This document shows positions 34,656 to 46,407 of a stretch of DNA of 64,000 nucleotides, in pieces; within the stretch, counting starts at the first letter, position 1, and each line of letters begins with the position of its first letter. The stretch is from Zea mays (taxonomy: Eukaryota; Streptophyta; Magnoliopsida; Poales; Poaceae), in assembly GCF_902167145.1 (NCBI RefSeq), contig NC_050097.1:169166923-169230922 (forward strand), in the 5' to 3' direction. The translations under genes were made by a program, and so were the position numbers. A model generated the notes under the pieces. That model did not search any database. It saw nothing but the letters and a program-made list of their open reading frames with translations, and had not been told where the DNA came from.

Positions 34656-37600
34656 ATGGATAGATCTTGGATCAAAGATAGACTATTTAGCGATGCACAT
34701 TTGGATGGGGTCAAAGAGTTCATGAATTTGGTATCACAAAGATTTGATAAGAATGAGGAGGTACTATGTCCATGTCGAAGGTGTCTGAATCGAGTTCATC
34801 AACATAAGGGGGAGGTGTATGATCATTTACTAATTCATGGGATGACTAGCACATACACTAGATGGGTACATCATGGAGAACCATTTGAGGCTGAAATTAA
34901 TGAAAATTATGATCATGTAGATGAATATATTTGTATCAATGAGGATGACAGTATAAACGAGAATGAAGAAGATGAGCCTGATAATAGAATTCATGATATG
35001 ATTCGGGAGTTGTACCCAACTAATGACCAAAGTAGAGGGAAATCTATGTTTGCAGCTTTATTAGAAGAAATGAAGCATGAACTTTACCCTGGAGCACCTT
35101 ACACACGTTTTTCTTTTTTGGTGAAGTTACTTCATATCAAGTCATTTTATCGAATCAGCAACGTTGCATTCACTGCAATACTAAAACTATTATCAGCAGC
35201 ATTCCCAGATTGCTCTCTTCCTGCATCTTACCATGAAGCAAAAAATGTTATTAATGCGTTAGGACTTGGATATGACTCAATCCATGTGTGCCCAAACAAC
35301 TGTGTTCTATTTCGAAAGGAATATGCAAAACATGATGAATGTCTGGTTTGTGGTGCATCAAGATGGAAAGATAGTTCAGATGGAAAAAAACATATTCCTG
35401 AGAAAGTACTACGACATTTTCCAATTATTCCAAGGTTGAAAAGGTTCTTTGCTTCCAAAAAATATCAGAGGAGACACAATGGCATTTATTGAAGAGGAAG
35501 GCAGTGGAGAATGAACTAAGCCATCCAGCTGATGGTGAGGCATGGAAAGATTTTGATAGAAAATATGAGTGGTTTGCAAAAGATGGAAGGAACATTAGAC
35601 TTGGTCTTGCTACGGATGGTTTCAATCCATTTGGCAAAATGAACTCTTCATACAGCATGTGGCCTATATTTATTATTCCTTACAACTTTCCTCCATGGGA
35701 GTGTGTGGAGCAATCCAACTTCATGATGGGACTACTAATTCCTGGTCCATCATGTCCAGGAAAGGATTTAGATGTTTTTTTGGAGCCACTAATTGAAGAG
35801 TTGCAAGAGCTTTGGAAAGGTGTCTCTACTTTTGATGCGTTGACAGGAAAAGATTTTGATCTACATGCTGTTGTTATATGGTGCATTCATGATTACCCAG
35901 CTTTGAGTACATTGTCAGGTCGAGTCACTAAAGGTTATTATGCTTGTGTGCATTGTGACAAAAATCCATGCTCTAGAAGAATAAAAAATAAGATATGCTA
36001 TATTGTCCATCGACGTTTCCTTCCAGGGGACCATATATGGAGGACAAAGAAATGATTTGATGGTAAGGAGGACCATCTTGAAAAACCAGAGGAATTTAGT
36101 ACAGAAGAGTTGATGCAGCAGTTGGAGAGGGTCAAGGATGTTAGGCCGGGACAACACCCTCAAAGTAAAAAGAGAAAGCGAGAAGTAGATGGTCAAAGTT
36201 GGAAACGAAGATCATCATTGTGGGATTTGCCTTATTGGTCAAATTTGAAGCTACGCCATAACCTTGATGTGATGCACATTGAAAAGAATATTTGTGAGTC
36301 CATTATTGGTACATTTCTTGGCATTATTGGGAAGACAAAGGACACTATTAATGCTAGGCTTGACTTGGAAGAAATGAGCATAAGGAAACATTTGCATTTG
36401 AAGCGTGATGGAAATTCCTACACTGTTCCTCATGCCCCCTATGTAATGAATAGGAGCCAAAAGTTAGTTTTTTGTGACTTCTTGAGAAGAGTAAAATTTC
36501 CTGATGGGTATGCTTCTAACTTAGCAAAATCTATTACTAGTGATGGATGTAACCTTCAAGGATTGAAAACTCATGACTGTCATATCCTACTCCAAAGAAT
36601 TTTACCTGTTGCTATCCGAGGAATTATGCATAGGGACATATACGAAGCAATTGCCGAATTAGGTCAATTCTTCCAACAATTATGTGCTAAGACTCTAAAG
36701 TTAGATGTTTTGCATACAATGAAAGCTAAAATCCCAGTCATTTTGTGCAAACTTGAGAAAATATTTCCTCCTGCTTTCTTTGATGTAATGGTACACATAG
36801 CTGTTCATTTGCCTGATGAGGCAATCCTTAGAGGCCCAGTACAATATGGATGGATGTACCCAGTAGAAAGACGATTGTTGACATTGAAACGGTTTGTGAG
36901 GAACATGGCAAGACCTGAAGGATCCATTGCAGAAGCATATGTCGCTAATGAGTGTTTGACAGCATGCTCAAGGTACTTTGATGATATTGACACACGACAC
37001 AATCGTGAAGGAAGGAACAAAGAGCGTGTTGATTTGAGAAAAGGTGATTTTTCTGTGTTCCAGCATGGAGTTGATCTACTTGGAGCACCAAGGCTTACAT
37101 ATCTTGAAGATAATTATGAGAGAATGGTTTGGTTTGTGCTAAACAATTGTCCGGAGGTTGAGCAATATTTGAAGTATAACACCCTGATATAATTCTAATT
37201 TATCTGTGTGACTTGCTAATTATTAGATTCGATGTTCGAATTAACTATGTTTCATAATTACAGGATATACAAGGAAGAGTTAGCGGATCAAGGAACTCCT
37301 TATGTTCAAAAATCCCATGATAAGCAATTTTCTTTCTGGTTTAAGAAGCATGTAAGTTTTATGCCAATATAATATTTATTAAAAAATATAATTTGTGTTG
37401 ATTTTCACCATATTATTATTCTATTGTTTAGATTGCAAAACTACGTTATGTGGATGGAGAAGACATTAGTGATGACCTATTTGCATTGTCATGTGAACCG
37501 GACCTTCGGGTTCGAATATTTTCAGCATGTCTTGTCGATGGGGTTCGATATCACACTATCGACCGTGAAATAAATAGAAGAACACAAAATAGTGAAGTCA

Positions 37601-38223
37601 TGTGTGAGGGTTGCCATGGTGACGAAAATATCGAATTTTATGGTCGATTGAAAGAAATAATTGAGTTGCGTTATAACTCAGATATGTCCAAATGTCGCAC
37701 AGTGGTTCTATTTCGTTGTGACTGGTTTGACACTTATAGCAAGAAGGTTAGAATGAAAGATGATGGATATTTTAGAAGCATCAACCATGGTAGTTGTTGG
37801 TACAAGGATGATCCTTTTATTCTATCAACACAAGCAACAAAAGTATTTTACTTGGATGACACTAAACACTGTGAAAGCTGGAGAATTGTTCAAAAGTTTA
37901 CACATAGGCACTTATGGAATGTCACTGAAAATGAAAATGAGGAAACACCCATGGGCTTGGGACTATCATACCAAGATGAAACATGTGCAGGTTTTCATGT
38001 ACAAGTGAATGAAGGCAATTTGAATGATGAAGTACTGGATAGTGAAGATTGTCACCACATCGATACAAGTTTAGTTGACGAGTTTCGTAAACCAAGGCAA
38101 GACAATGTGCAAGGAGACGGGACAAGCGATGATGAAGATGAAACTATATGGCAATATGTTAGTGATGATGAAAGTCCAACAATTCTTGTCGAGGAGGATG
38201 ATGATGATAGCGATGCCGAGTAA
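34656..38223 (+). pseudogene. CACTA TNP2-type transposase
   Basis: The N terminus (MDRSWIKDRLFSDAHLDGVKE, CPCRRCLN) is the transposase-associated domain. The TNP2 domain follows (KLLHIKSFYRISNVAFTAIL, CPNNCVLFRKEY, CLVCGASRWK, DGFNPFGKMNSSYSMWPIF, PGPSCPGKDLDVFLEPLIEEL, LDVMHIEKNICESIIGTFLG), then DUF4218-like sequence (PVQYGWMYPVERRLLTLKRFVRN) and DUF4216-like sequence in a later exon (CRTVVLFRCDWFDTYSKK, 37690-37760). Likely introns lie near 37160-37263 and 37351-37431. One base is missing in an A-run at about 35457-35462 (frameshift), and a TGA at 36053 replaces an expected Arg codon, so the gene is inactive. An acidic tail ends at 38223. Confidence 0.9.
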
Positions 38224-38231
38224 AGACTAGA

Positions 38232-38365
38232 GTAAGGTGTACCATTTTGTTTACATGTTTTAAATTGGCAAAATAATGCAAAAAAGGATTGATATAAAAA
38301 AATTCAATGAAACATACAAAATTTTGTTTACATGTTTTAAATTGGCAAAATAATGCAAAAAAGGG
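38232..38365. repeat. Direct duplication of about 45 bp
   Basis: The phrase starting TTTTGTTTACATGTTTTAAA and ending in AATGCAAAAAAGG occurs at about 38247-38288 and again at about 38322-38364, about 75 bases apart. It lies in the 3' flank of the transposase gene. Confidence 0.85.
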
Positions 38366-38375
38366 AAAAATAATA

Positions 38376-38448
38376 TCAAAGCAAGGATTTGAACCTGGCA
38401 TCTATAGTCTCAAGAAACCAAGGCATACCACTACGCTACATGACACTT
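38376..38448 (-). ncRNA. tRNA-like (SINE-like) sequence with A and B boxes
   Basis: On the minus strand an A box TAGCGTAGTGGTA (38438-38426) and a B box GGTTCAAATCC (38395-38385) are about 30 bases apart, as in tRNA genes and tRNA-derived SINEs. The T-arm stem nearly pairs, but I cannot form a proper acceptor stem, so this is not a functional tRNA gene. It lies inside the CACTA between its two genes. Confidence 0.45.
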
Positions 38449-41354
38449 AGTGACGACCTAGCACAGCATACAGTAGTTATTCAGTACGTTTGTCTGTTTA
38501 TATGGATCAAAACCTGCGGTTAGAACTTAGACGAACACTTTCCCCATTCCCCACGACGTCCCCAGGTAAATCGGAGCTCCAGGCTACAGGTCCCTCCCCA
38601 CGCCGGCCACTCTCCCATCGATCCGTCTCTTGCTCGCACATCGATCCACTCCCCCATCGATCCGTCTTCTGCTCGATCCACTCCCCCATCGCTCACGCTC
38701 CTGCTCGCACATCGGCGAGTCTGCTGGATCCACTCCCCCGTCGGCTCAGCTGCTCGATCTAGAGACCACCATGGCGCCTGGGCGTAAAACTACAGCAAAA
38801 TCAACCAAACCAACAGGTAATTTCTTGACATCTTGCATTGGGATGATGAGGGAGAGGTCGTCCTTGTAGGGTGGTCATATACAGGCACCAGTGCCAGTCT
38901 TCAAATTTCAGACCTAATTGCAGTGGCAAGAAAACTTAGTAACTCATTCTGAATGCTAGGGCCAAGATAATGAACATGAATTTCATCATTATTGATGCGC
39001 TGAACATGTTGTTGCAGAATTGGGTCAAATTCAGCTAGCATTTCAATCAATCCTAAAATATTCCCATTAGTATCTTGGTTCAATTTGCAAGTCATACCAA
39101 GTAGCCATATTTGTAAGATGTTCTGCACCACTTTCATGCTCTTTAAGTCTAATGCCAAGGTGATGCCAATCATTGAAACCCTCATTTGCTAGCTGACCCT
39201 TCACTTTTGAAATTATCCAGAGCACCCTTTTGAGATTGAGCTGCTGCTTCTAATCTTTGTTTCTTCTTTCGCTTGTGTGCACCATAATCATATTTTCTAT
39301 TCCTAGAATACATGATAATCAATATGATTTGGAGTCATGTTTGATAAATGAATTAATTAGGGCTTGGGCAAGATTAAAAAAACTAAATAGCCGCACTATG
39401 CACTTTGTAGATTAAATAAAAGGAACTTTCATCTAGTTGCCTACTTGCACGTGGGGTGGGTGAGACTGATAGCATAGAGCCAATTAAAAAATTGAAAGAA
39501 CGTGCCTGGCGTCAGGCCAGTGGCGTGCTCGCTGCAGGCACACATGACATTCCCTGAACAAATCATATATAGAGGTTTCCATGGGGTCAATGATAATGAT
39601 GCATGTACATCTATTGACCATCATATTTAGTACACAAATAATTTTTATTTCATGTGCAGAAGTGCCACTAACAGAATATGAGAAATTGAGAGCTGAGAAT
39701 TTGATGAGGAATAACCAAAAGTTGCAAAGACTTGGTGTCACTACACTAGCGTCAATACTTAACCATACTTCTGCAAAGAGCAAGGTTGACACTCGTGAAA
39801 AATCTGGATCTTTGTATGAGGTCCAGGAAGGTGAAGGTTCTGAAGATGAGGAAGTCAATCAGGTATTATTTTTCGTCGCATGTAGATATTTCTTCAATCT
39901 AATTTCCTTGTACATTTCAGCATACAAATTTGCTAATGTGGTTCATATTTTTTCCACAATTGTGCAACAAACCGGAGAAACAGATTAAAGAGGGTCTTGG
40001 CACCTGCGCAACAAGATGAACCTACAAGATTTACTAGGCAGAATACAAGGGATTTGGCTTTAACTTTCAGTCCAGAACTACAACAAGTCGAAACCTTAGG
40101 CATCTCTACTATCACATCCACCCCTCAACAGGACCAGAACAACAAGTGATTCTATCTAATTTGTGCAATGCAATCTATTTTCATTTTGTTTTCATACAAT
40201 GATTAGTTACATACTATCATGTGTCCTATTACTCTGGTAATCAGTAAACATAATAATGAGTGTGGCTCAAAACTGGAGATAACTTTTCCATTTGTAACAA
40301 ACCATTAAGCATCACAATTCCATGATTAATGTCCTTCTGGCTAGATTAGCAATATCATCTTTACAATTCCATGATTACAATTCTTCTGGCTTCATTATAT
40401 ACATAACCTGATTGTGTGTTGCAAACAACAACTTATAGATTGACACTAACCGATTTATATGATTTCATTAGGTGCACTTGAGGCAACCATAGATCCAAAT
40501 GGAAAAAGGAATAGAAGTATGGGCAGAGAACTGGATAGGATAAGTAGAGGTTTATGCACTAACATCCCCATACACATTGCTGAAGGAAAGATACGGCCAG
40601 AAGCACCTATGCAAGCTGCCAAACTTGCATCAGAGGGCGGGATTATACTTAGGCAGCAAATGCCCATCCTCCGGCATTGAAAAGAGTACAAGAAGGATAA
40701 GTCAATTGTTACAAACTATATCGGCAAAGTTGCTGTAAGTGAAATTAAATCATTCAATGTTACTCCATTCAAATATCATTCAACTTTTTTGCATTTTTGA
40801 AATTCTACCATTTATGCTCTTTACTAGGCCCAATTCACCATGGACACCAACAATGATGCAATCAAAGCCGCATGTGCTGATTTGCTCAAGGGTGGACAAC
40901 GACAGATGAGGTACCAGCTGAAAAAAAATATTTCAATGGTATACCAGCAAATCAAGTGAGGACCACATCGCCAGTTAAACATATGACAGACGATCAATGG
41001 AAAGCATTGGTGGAGATGTGGTCAGACGCAAAGCACAAGGTATGCCAATTAAATTATAATATGTTTAAATTAATTAGATAAGGTATGCTACATTCTCCTT
41101 TTGAACATAGTCAGTTAGTGATGCTGGAATTTGTTACATATTTCCTTTGAGCTTCTAATGTTAATTGTGGACACCATACCAATATTGGTTGGTTCGTGAG
41201 TGTTCATTTATTCTTTTCAGTCAATATAAATTTAACAAGCTTGAGTATTGTTGCTAGCTGAATTTGATCTATTAAAGCTTTATGTTCATAGCCTCAGACA
41301 CTCAGCCAGTGGCCAGGGAAAGGGACGTGCGCTAGTTATTTATTTATGGTTGAA

Positions 41355-42547
41355 CTACTTACCTTTTGTGCGCCGCAGTACAATTATCTTCAAGATAGCT
41401 TGAAGTTTCTTATAGCCACGATCTGAATCTCTAGTAATTTGGTGCTTGATCATATATTTGAAATTACTAAATTTTGAGTAAGGTTCATACTTCAAGAAAC
41501 AGAAATAGCTATACAGATCATCAATTTTGTTTTGTATAGGTGTTCCTAATAAGCACCATCTCCTTTGTGCCCTCAGTCCACAACAAGCTCTAGACACTTT
41601 AGTCCGGTAATTTTTTATTGTTTGAGCTTCATCAAGCACAACTCTGAACCATCGTACCCTGGCAAGTGGGCCACCTTCTGAATTGCTAGGTTTGTTTTTC
41701 TTCTTTGGCTTGCTCTGCTTTTTCCTTTTGCTGCCGATGGAAATTTCTGGACATATTCCGTCCATTTCACATTTCTTTCGCTCATCATTAGAATTTTCTT
41801 TAGGTACTTCATTTGCCACAGTCATATACGTGGTGACAACAACATCATATGTTGCCAACTCATTAGGATCTCTAGTCCTTGAACTTCCATGATAAACCAA
41901 GACTGACAATTTATTGTCTTCCATAACCTTCACAGAGAGCTCATTAGCCCACTGCCTAAGCACACTAGCAGGGCAGACGACCACTGTTCCTGCAGCTGGT
42001 CTAGTCTTCGACCTCAAGTTTGATGCAGAGTACCTCACTCTGGCCTTCTTCTTAGGTTCAGCTTTATCAGTAGCAGTGTTTGGCTTACTATCACAGAGCT
42101 TAAGACTGCTGGCGACATGCAATCGTGCAGAACCATCTAGCTCATTCAAGGGTTCATCTTTCGGTTCTTTCTTGTCCATGCTAATCACAACATCACTGCC
42201 ATTGTCATAATCACTGTTTGGGACAAACTTTGTACTGTATGAACCAGCAGTCATGAACCTAGACTGCTTAACCATCTCCTTCTGTATAAGGGCAATCGTT
42301 GAAATTGTCTTCCCAACACCCTGATCATCTGCCAAAATTCCACCTCGACAATGTGAACAATTCTCTTTCGAAAGCATCCACGCCAATGCTATTTTCTGAT
42401 GCTTAAGTAGTAAAACTGACATACCACCTTTGGGCAGATCTTCCTCCTTCGTTTCTTGAGTGATATGCTTCAGGGCTTCTTCATATACAGCTCTCTCATC
42501 AGAACTGAAAATCTTTTGTTCTACGTCATATTCAACTTTTATATCAC
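41355..42547 (-). pseudogene. Captured fragment of a SNF2-family ATPase gene (CHR27/CHR28-like)
   Basis: On the minus strand a continuous frame begins upstream of 42422 with DERAVYEEALKHITQE and runs to 41355. It holds the SNF2 N-lobe: LLKHQKIALAWMLSKE, Walker A GILADDQGVGKTISTIALIQ (family usually GLGKT), TVVVCPASVLRQWANEL, the box II variant VVLDEAQTIKN, and RRWCLLGTPIQNKIDDLYSYF. Motifs IV-VI and the N terminus are absent. It ends at a splice-donor-like AAAG|GTAAGT, so genomic rather than processed DNA was captured. It lies antisense in an intron of the CACTA's second gene. DEAQ and the spacing fit the Rad5/16-related plant group. The direction of capture is inferred. Confidence 0.85.
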
Positions 42548-42646
42548 AGAAGATGGCATTGGGGAAGGGAAGATCCGATGTGGACGTGGATCTCCATATA
42601 CAAAGATATCATCTATTGGCACTGTAGATTAAAGCATTCCCCTATA

Positions 42647-43893
42647 AGCTTAAATATTCTTAAAGGCAATGTATATTGTGTAAAACAAATTCACGTGCTA
42701 ACATGCTAAAACGTGTTGAGGGCCCTTAGATCCAAAATCAAAGGATAAACTTAATCCCACCTCCTATTCTTGGCTTTTTTTTCTTCTAAAGAACCACTAC
42801 TTTCTCCTATTTTGCTATCCGCCAAAACATTTTCTCCTTCGAGGCCAAACAGTCCTGTCGCTCCCTGCTCATCGTCACCTAGAAGACGCCAGGCCAGCCA
42901 CCAGCACTTCCACACAAACAATCAGCAAAAAGGAAAACCGCTCGACAAATTTCCATGTTTTCTGAACGACACATTTACGTTTCAGAACTGTTAAGACGAA
43001 CACAAACGTTTTCTGAACAACACGTTTCAGCAAATAATCTAAACGGCATGTTTCAGACAAACATGAAGGCAAATTGAAAGAAAAATGCTGCGATTTTGAA
43101 TTTGTATCATAGATCAAATAGCATATGGCTATCGTGGATAGAAGACGAAAGAAAAGTACTGGACCAAATAGACCCATCGCCCCCTGCTGCCAGAACAAAA
43201 CCATTTTCTTCAGTGCTCCTACTGATACACGCCGCTGATACTACTTGCTGTTGCTTTGGTTTTCTTCGATGTTGCTGATGGAGTGGTGGTGGTGCACTTA
43301 ACAGAATGTTGAACGCTGCTGATCTAAACTCTGCTATGTAAACCCAAACAGAATGCTTGAGTGCTGCTGAACTCTGTTATCTAAACCCAAACAGAATGGT
43401 GTTCCAAAGGATGAAATGAGATGTGCGGGATCCATGGAGTTGAGCTCTATGTGGCCGGGATCGAAGGGCTGGGGATAGAGAGAACAACAGCAGGTGGCGA
43501 AGGACTCGTTAGACCAGCAGGCACTGGAGAAGATCGAGGCAGGTCGGTGTCGACCATGGCAGCGCACCAAGATGATTTGGGTGGGTTGGCGTCGACCATG
43601 ATAGGTGCCAGAGAAGATCGTTGTGGGCCGGCAGCAATCGACGGATTCACGTTTCCTGAGGGGATCAACGGGGAAAATCGTTGTGGGGCGGCGGAGAACG
43701 GCGGTGCCGCCCGCTGGCAGCAGGCGGAGAACAACAGGAGGAGGGGTTCTTTGGAAAAAAAAGCCAAGATTATGAGGTTGGATTAAGGTTATCCTTTGAT
43801 TTTGGATCTAAAGGCCCTCAACATGTTTTAGCAGGTTAGCACAGAAGTTCGTTTTACACAGTATACGGTGCCATTCTTAAATGTTTAAGAGCT
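42647..43893. mobile_element. MULE-type element with long TIRs inside the CACTA
   Basis: The ends AGCTTAAATATTC... and the inverse of ...TTTAAGAGCT are long inverted repeats of about 150 bp (42647-42800 and 43740-43893), including the shared phrase TGAGGGCC-TTAGATCCAAAA. A 9-bp duplication TCCCCTATA flanks it (42638-42646 and 43894-43902), as for Mutator-like elements. The 0.9-kb interior has no transposase. Its GC-richer part (43420-43790) could be captured sequence, but I recognise no gene. Confidence 0.82.
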
Positions 43894-45639
43894 TCCCCTA
43901 TAAGCAATACAACTGTTTATTATCAATGTTTTCTTGAAGACGCAACATCTCATCTTGTTGCATTCATGCTATCTTGCATTGAATCTTTTATATTATCCAG
44001 ATACTTTCTTGTGTCATGTCACTCATGTATCATATGCAGGAAAAGTGTACCAAAAACCAACTAAATCGAGAGAATGTCCGGTTACATCAGCGCACTGGAT
44101 CTCGATGCTACATTGCACAGGCCCATGTTGTGGTAAGAAATGAAACAATAATGTGTATGATCACTATTCTTGAGACCATGTTCTTGTTTCAAGATAATAG
44201 CTTGTTACTGTTTGCAATTATTTTAGAAGAAAGATATATTCAAAGATGTAAAGCCCACCTCAATTGATCTATTCAATAACTTCCATTGTGGCAAAACAAT
44301 TGGATTTACCGAGTCTGTACAGAAAGCAATTGTAAGTGATTGTTTACTTTTATTCCTTCTCTACATAAAGTATACATCAATAATACCATGTAAGAAACAT
44401 CTACTATTGTCATTTTGCTAGGATGATATGGAAGGCATTATGAGTGAACCAGTACAAGATGGACAGGAACCAAAGTCAGCAAAAGAAACTGTTTCTCAGG
44501 TTGTCAAATCAACTACTTTTCTTCGTGTTGCAGGTGTTTGTTCAGCCTCCAAGAGTACCTCTAGAGGTGCAATATCATCACAGGTACAAGTGTTTCACAT
44601 ACCAGTCATGTTCCCTTCTTTCTTTGGATCATTTGTACATGCAACATGTACTTTTTCTAAAGGGTTTGACATAGAGAACATCTTGTTTGACTGAGAGAAT
44701 TAGTGGCTACGGCTGCTGCCACTACTTATTATGTTGTACTAAGTACTGTACATGGACAACGATAAGGGTATTAGGTGACGAATAAATGGTTCTAGGTTGC
44801 TGGTATCTACTCTCATACGTTACTATAGCATTACTGTACAATTGTACACACAACAAGAGCAGCTGAAAGTAGCTAGAATTAATGCTGACAGTATCTAGAA
44901 AATTTAAAACTATTTTGATAGCCCCTTTTTTTGCACAACTAGCAGATCATATTCCATTCTTGACTAGCAGCACAACTAGCTGAAAGTAGCTACAATTAAT
45001 TATGTTCTTGTTCTTATTTCTCTATATGTGCATGTCTAGATATGAAGTAATAAGTTATGTTTATTTATAGGTCCACGATCTTCAGGTTGAGCTTGAGAAT
45101 GAGAAGCAAGAAAAAGGAGAACTTCGACAAGAGTTGGATAATTTGAAGATGGAATCAGAAACTTCAAGGGTAAAACATTCTGAGGAAATAGAGGGTTTAA
45201 AGAAGACATCACAAGAAATGCATGGTCTCCTTCGCCAACTATTGAGCTTCAACCAGGGTCAACACAATCCAGGGTCATAAAGTTACTAAGCCACCAACAG
45301 TGAACTATTGTAGGATGTTTCTGTTCTGAAATTTGGTTTTTAGTTGAACTATGTCTAGTTTTATCAATAGTTGGTTGCTAGTTGTTTACATGTACAACTA
45401 AGTAGGTCCAAGTTTGTTGATTTTTGTTACTGGTAGCTCCAAGTTGTGTTGAACATTGTTGCTTCTTATAAGACGGATTGTGACCTATGAATTACAAATT
45501 GTGTTTCCTATCATTTTGGTCTTTTGATATGTAAATTTTGTGAAATAAGACATGCGAACATCTGTACATTTGAATGTGATTGTTCAAAAAATAGGCTACA
45601 GATTTTGCTAATATAAAATTGTATTAATAGAAAATTACA

Positions 45640-46080
45640 AATTAGATTTAATGAGGCCACAATTTTGGCGTAGCACTAGGACGAGCCATTTTATAAATTA
45701 TGACAACGAAGTTCGTCATTGAAAAGCGACATGTCATATTGATAAACGTCATAAGCATTTGCCACATCAGCTCCACATCACTAGTACGCATGATTTTATG
45801 ACAAAATTTGGTCCACATGGCAAGCCTCTAGCTGATTATTAGTGACGTTCTTGTTTGGCGTAATGACAATATGCAAATGTCATAAAATCTATGACGAAGT
45901 ATAATTGTCACAATTTTAATGACAGAAAAACTTCAAATCGTCATAGAACATGTTTAGCCACGTCACATACATGACGAACCAAAAAACGTCACACATGCGT
46001 CATAGATTTCAATATATGACATATATTCACTTATCAATGACACAAGGTGAATGTCATAGAAGGTAAGGTGTGTTGTAGTG
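45640..46080. repeat. CACTA right terminal and subterminal repeats
   Basis: More than a dozen TGACG/CGTCAT-type words occur in both orientations in 45690-46070, ending in GTGTGTTGTAGTG. The array is longer than at the left end. Confidence 0.8.
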
Positions 46081-46083
46081 CGA

Positions 46084-46095
46084 AGGCCCCCAACA
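46084..46095 (-). repeat. Last 12 bases of B's left LTR, after the CACTA
   Basis: AGGCCCCCAACA completes the LTR begun at 31552. B's internal region starts at 46096 with a purine tract on the minus strand (GCGAGGGGCTAC). Confidence 0.9.
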
Positions 46096-46250
46096 GTAGC
46101 CCCTCGCAAGATTAATTTGTTGGAATAACGAATTCAGATTGCGATATGGACAAAGGCCCTAAGCCAAAGGTCCGAAAAAACACCTTCCCTTTGCTAGAAT
46201 AGCAACAGTCATTGACAGATGGGGCCCTCCAACTTGGAGCGCACTGGGCG

Positions 46251-46258
46251 TATAAATA
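46251..46258 (+). promoter_or_regulatory. TATA box of the antisense gene in B
   Basis: TATAAATA lies 157 bases before the ATG at 46408 and reads opposite to element B. Position and distance resemble the TATA box of the homologous gene in C (3029-3036). Confidence 0.6.
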
Positions 46259-46407
46259 AGAACCCACTCCGAGCATATTTGATACGCTATCTGCCGCCTG
46301 CTTTGCTTGCTCAATTTTTTAGCTCTTGCCTACCAACGCTTGCCTGATTTCTTAGACTTTCTAAGCTTCGGTTTTAAGGACACATTTTCACCATTTCCGA
46401 AGAAAAG

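Larger units (their letters stand above)
38771..45279 (+). pseudogene. CACTA second gene, TNPA-like with Transposase_24 domain and C-terminal coiled coil
   Basis: The start MAPGRKTTAKSTKPT is in a short first exon (38771-38815), preceded by a GC-rich leader. Further likely exons: 39660-39862, about 39990-40148, 40472-40734, 40828-41039, 44040-44132, about 44227-44331, about 44423-44583 and 45071-45279. The Transposase_24-like core is spread over several exons (GKIRPEAPMQAAKLASEGG; RTTSPVKHMTDDQWKALVEMW; NRENVRLHQRTGSR). The last exon is a coiled coil (VHDLQVELENEKQEKGELRQE) ending TAA at 45279. A TGA at 40678 (expected Trp) and one missing base in an A-run at 40921 break it. The 3-kb intron 41040-44039 holds the SNF2 fragment and the MULE. 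Confidence 0.72.
32209..46080 (+). mobile_element. CACTA (En/Spm-type) DNA transposon, 13,872 bp, in the LTR of B
   Basis: The ends are CACTACAACACA and its inverse TGTGTTGTAGTG, with about 40 bp of imperfect inverted similarity (shared CCTTCTATGAC and ACCTTGTG blocks). The 3-bp duplication CGA occurs at 32206-32208 and 46081-46083; the unoccupied sequence survives in B's other LTR at about 52861. Inside are a decayed TNP2 gene (34656-38223), a TNPA/Transposase_24-like gene (38771-45279), an antisense SNF2 fragment and a MULE. Because the transposase gene has a frameshift and a nonsense codon, this copy is probably not autonomous now, but both ends appear intact. Confidence 0.95.

Noticed and set aside
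38376..38448. Functional tRNA gene
   Set aside because: A and B boxes are present but no acceptor stem can be paired, so it is only tRNA-like.
41683..42210. Plus-strand frames over the SNF2 fragment
   Set aside because: They are opposite-strand translations of the clear SNF2 reading frame.
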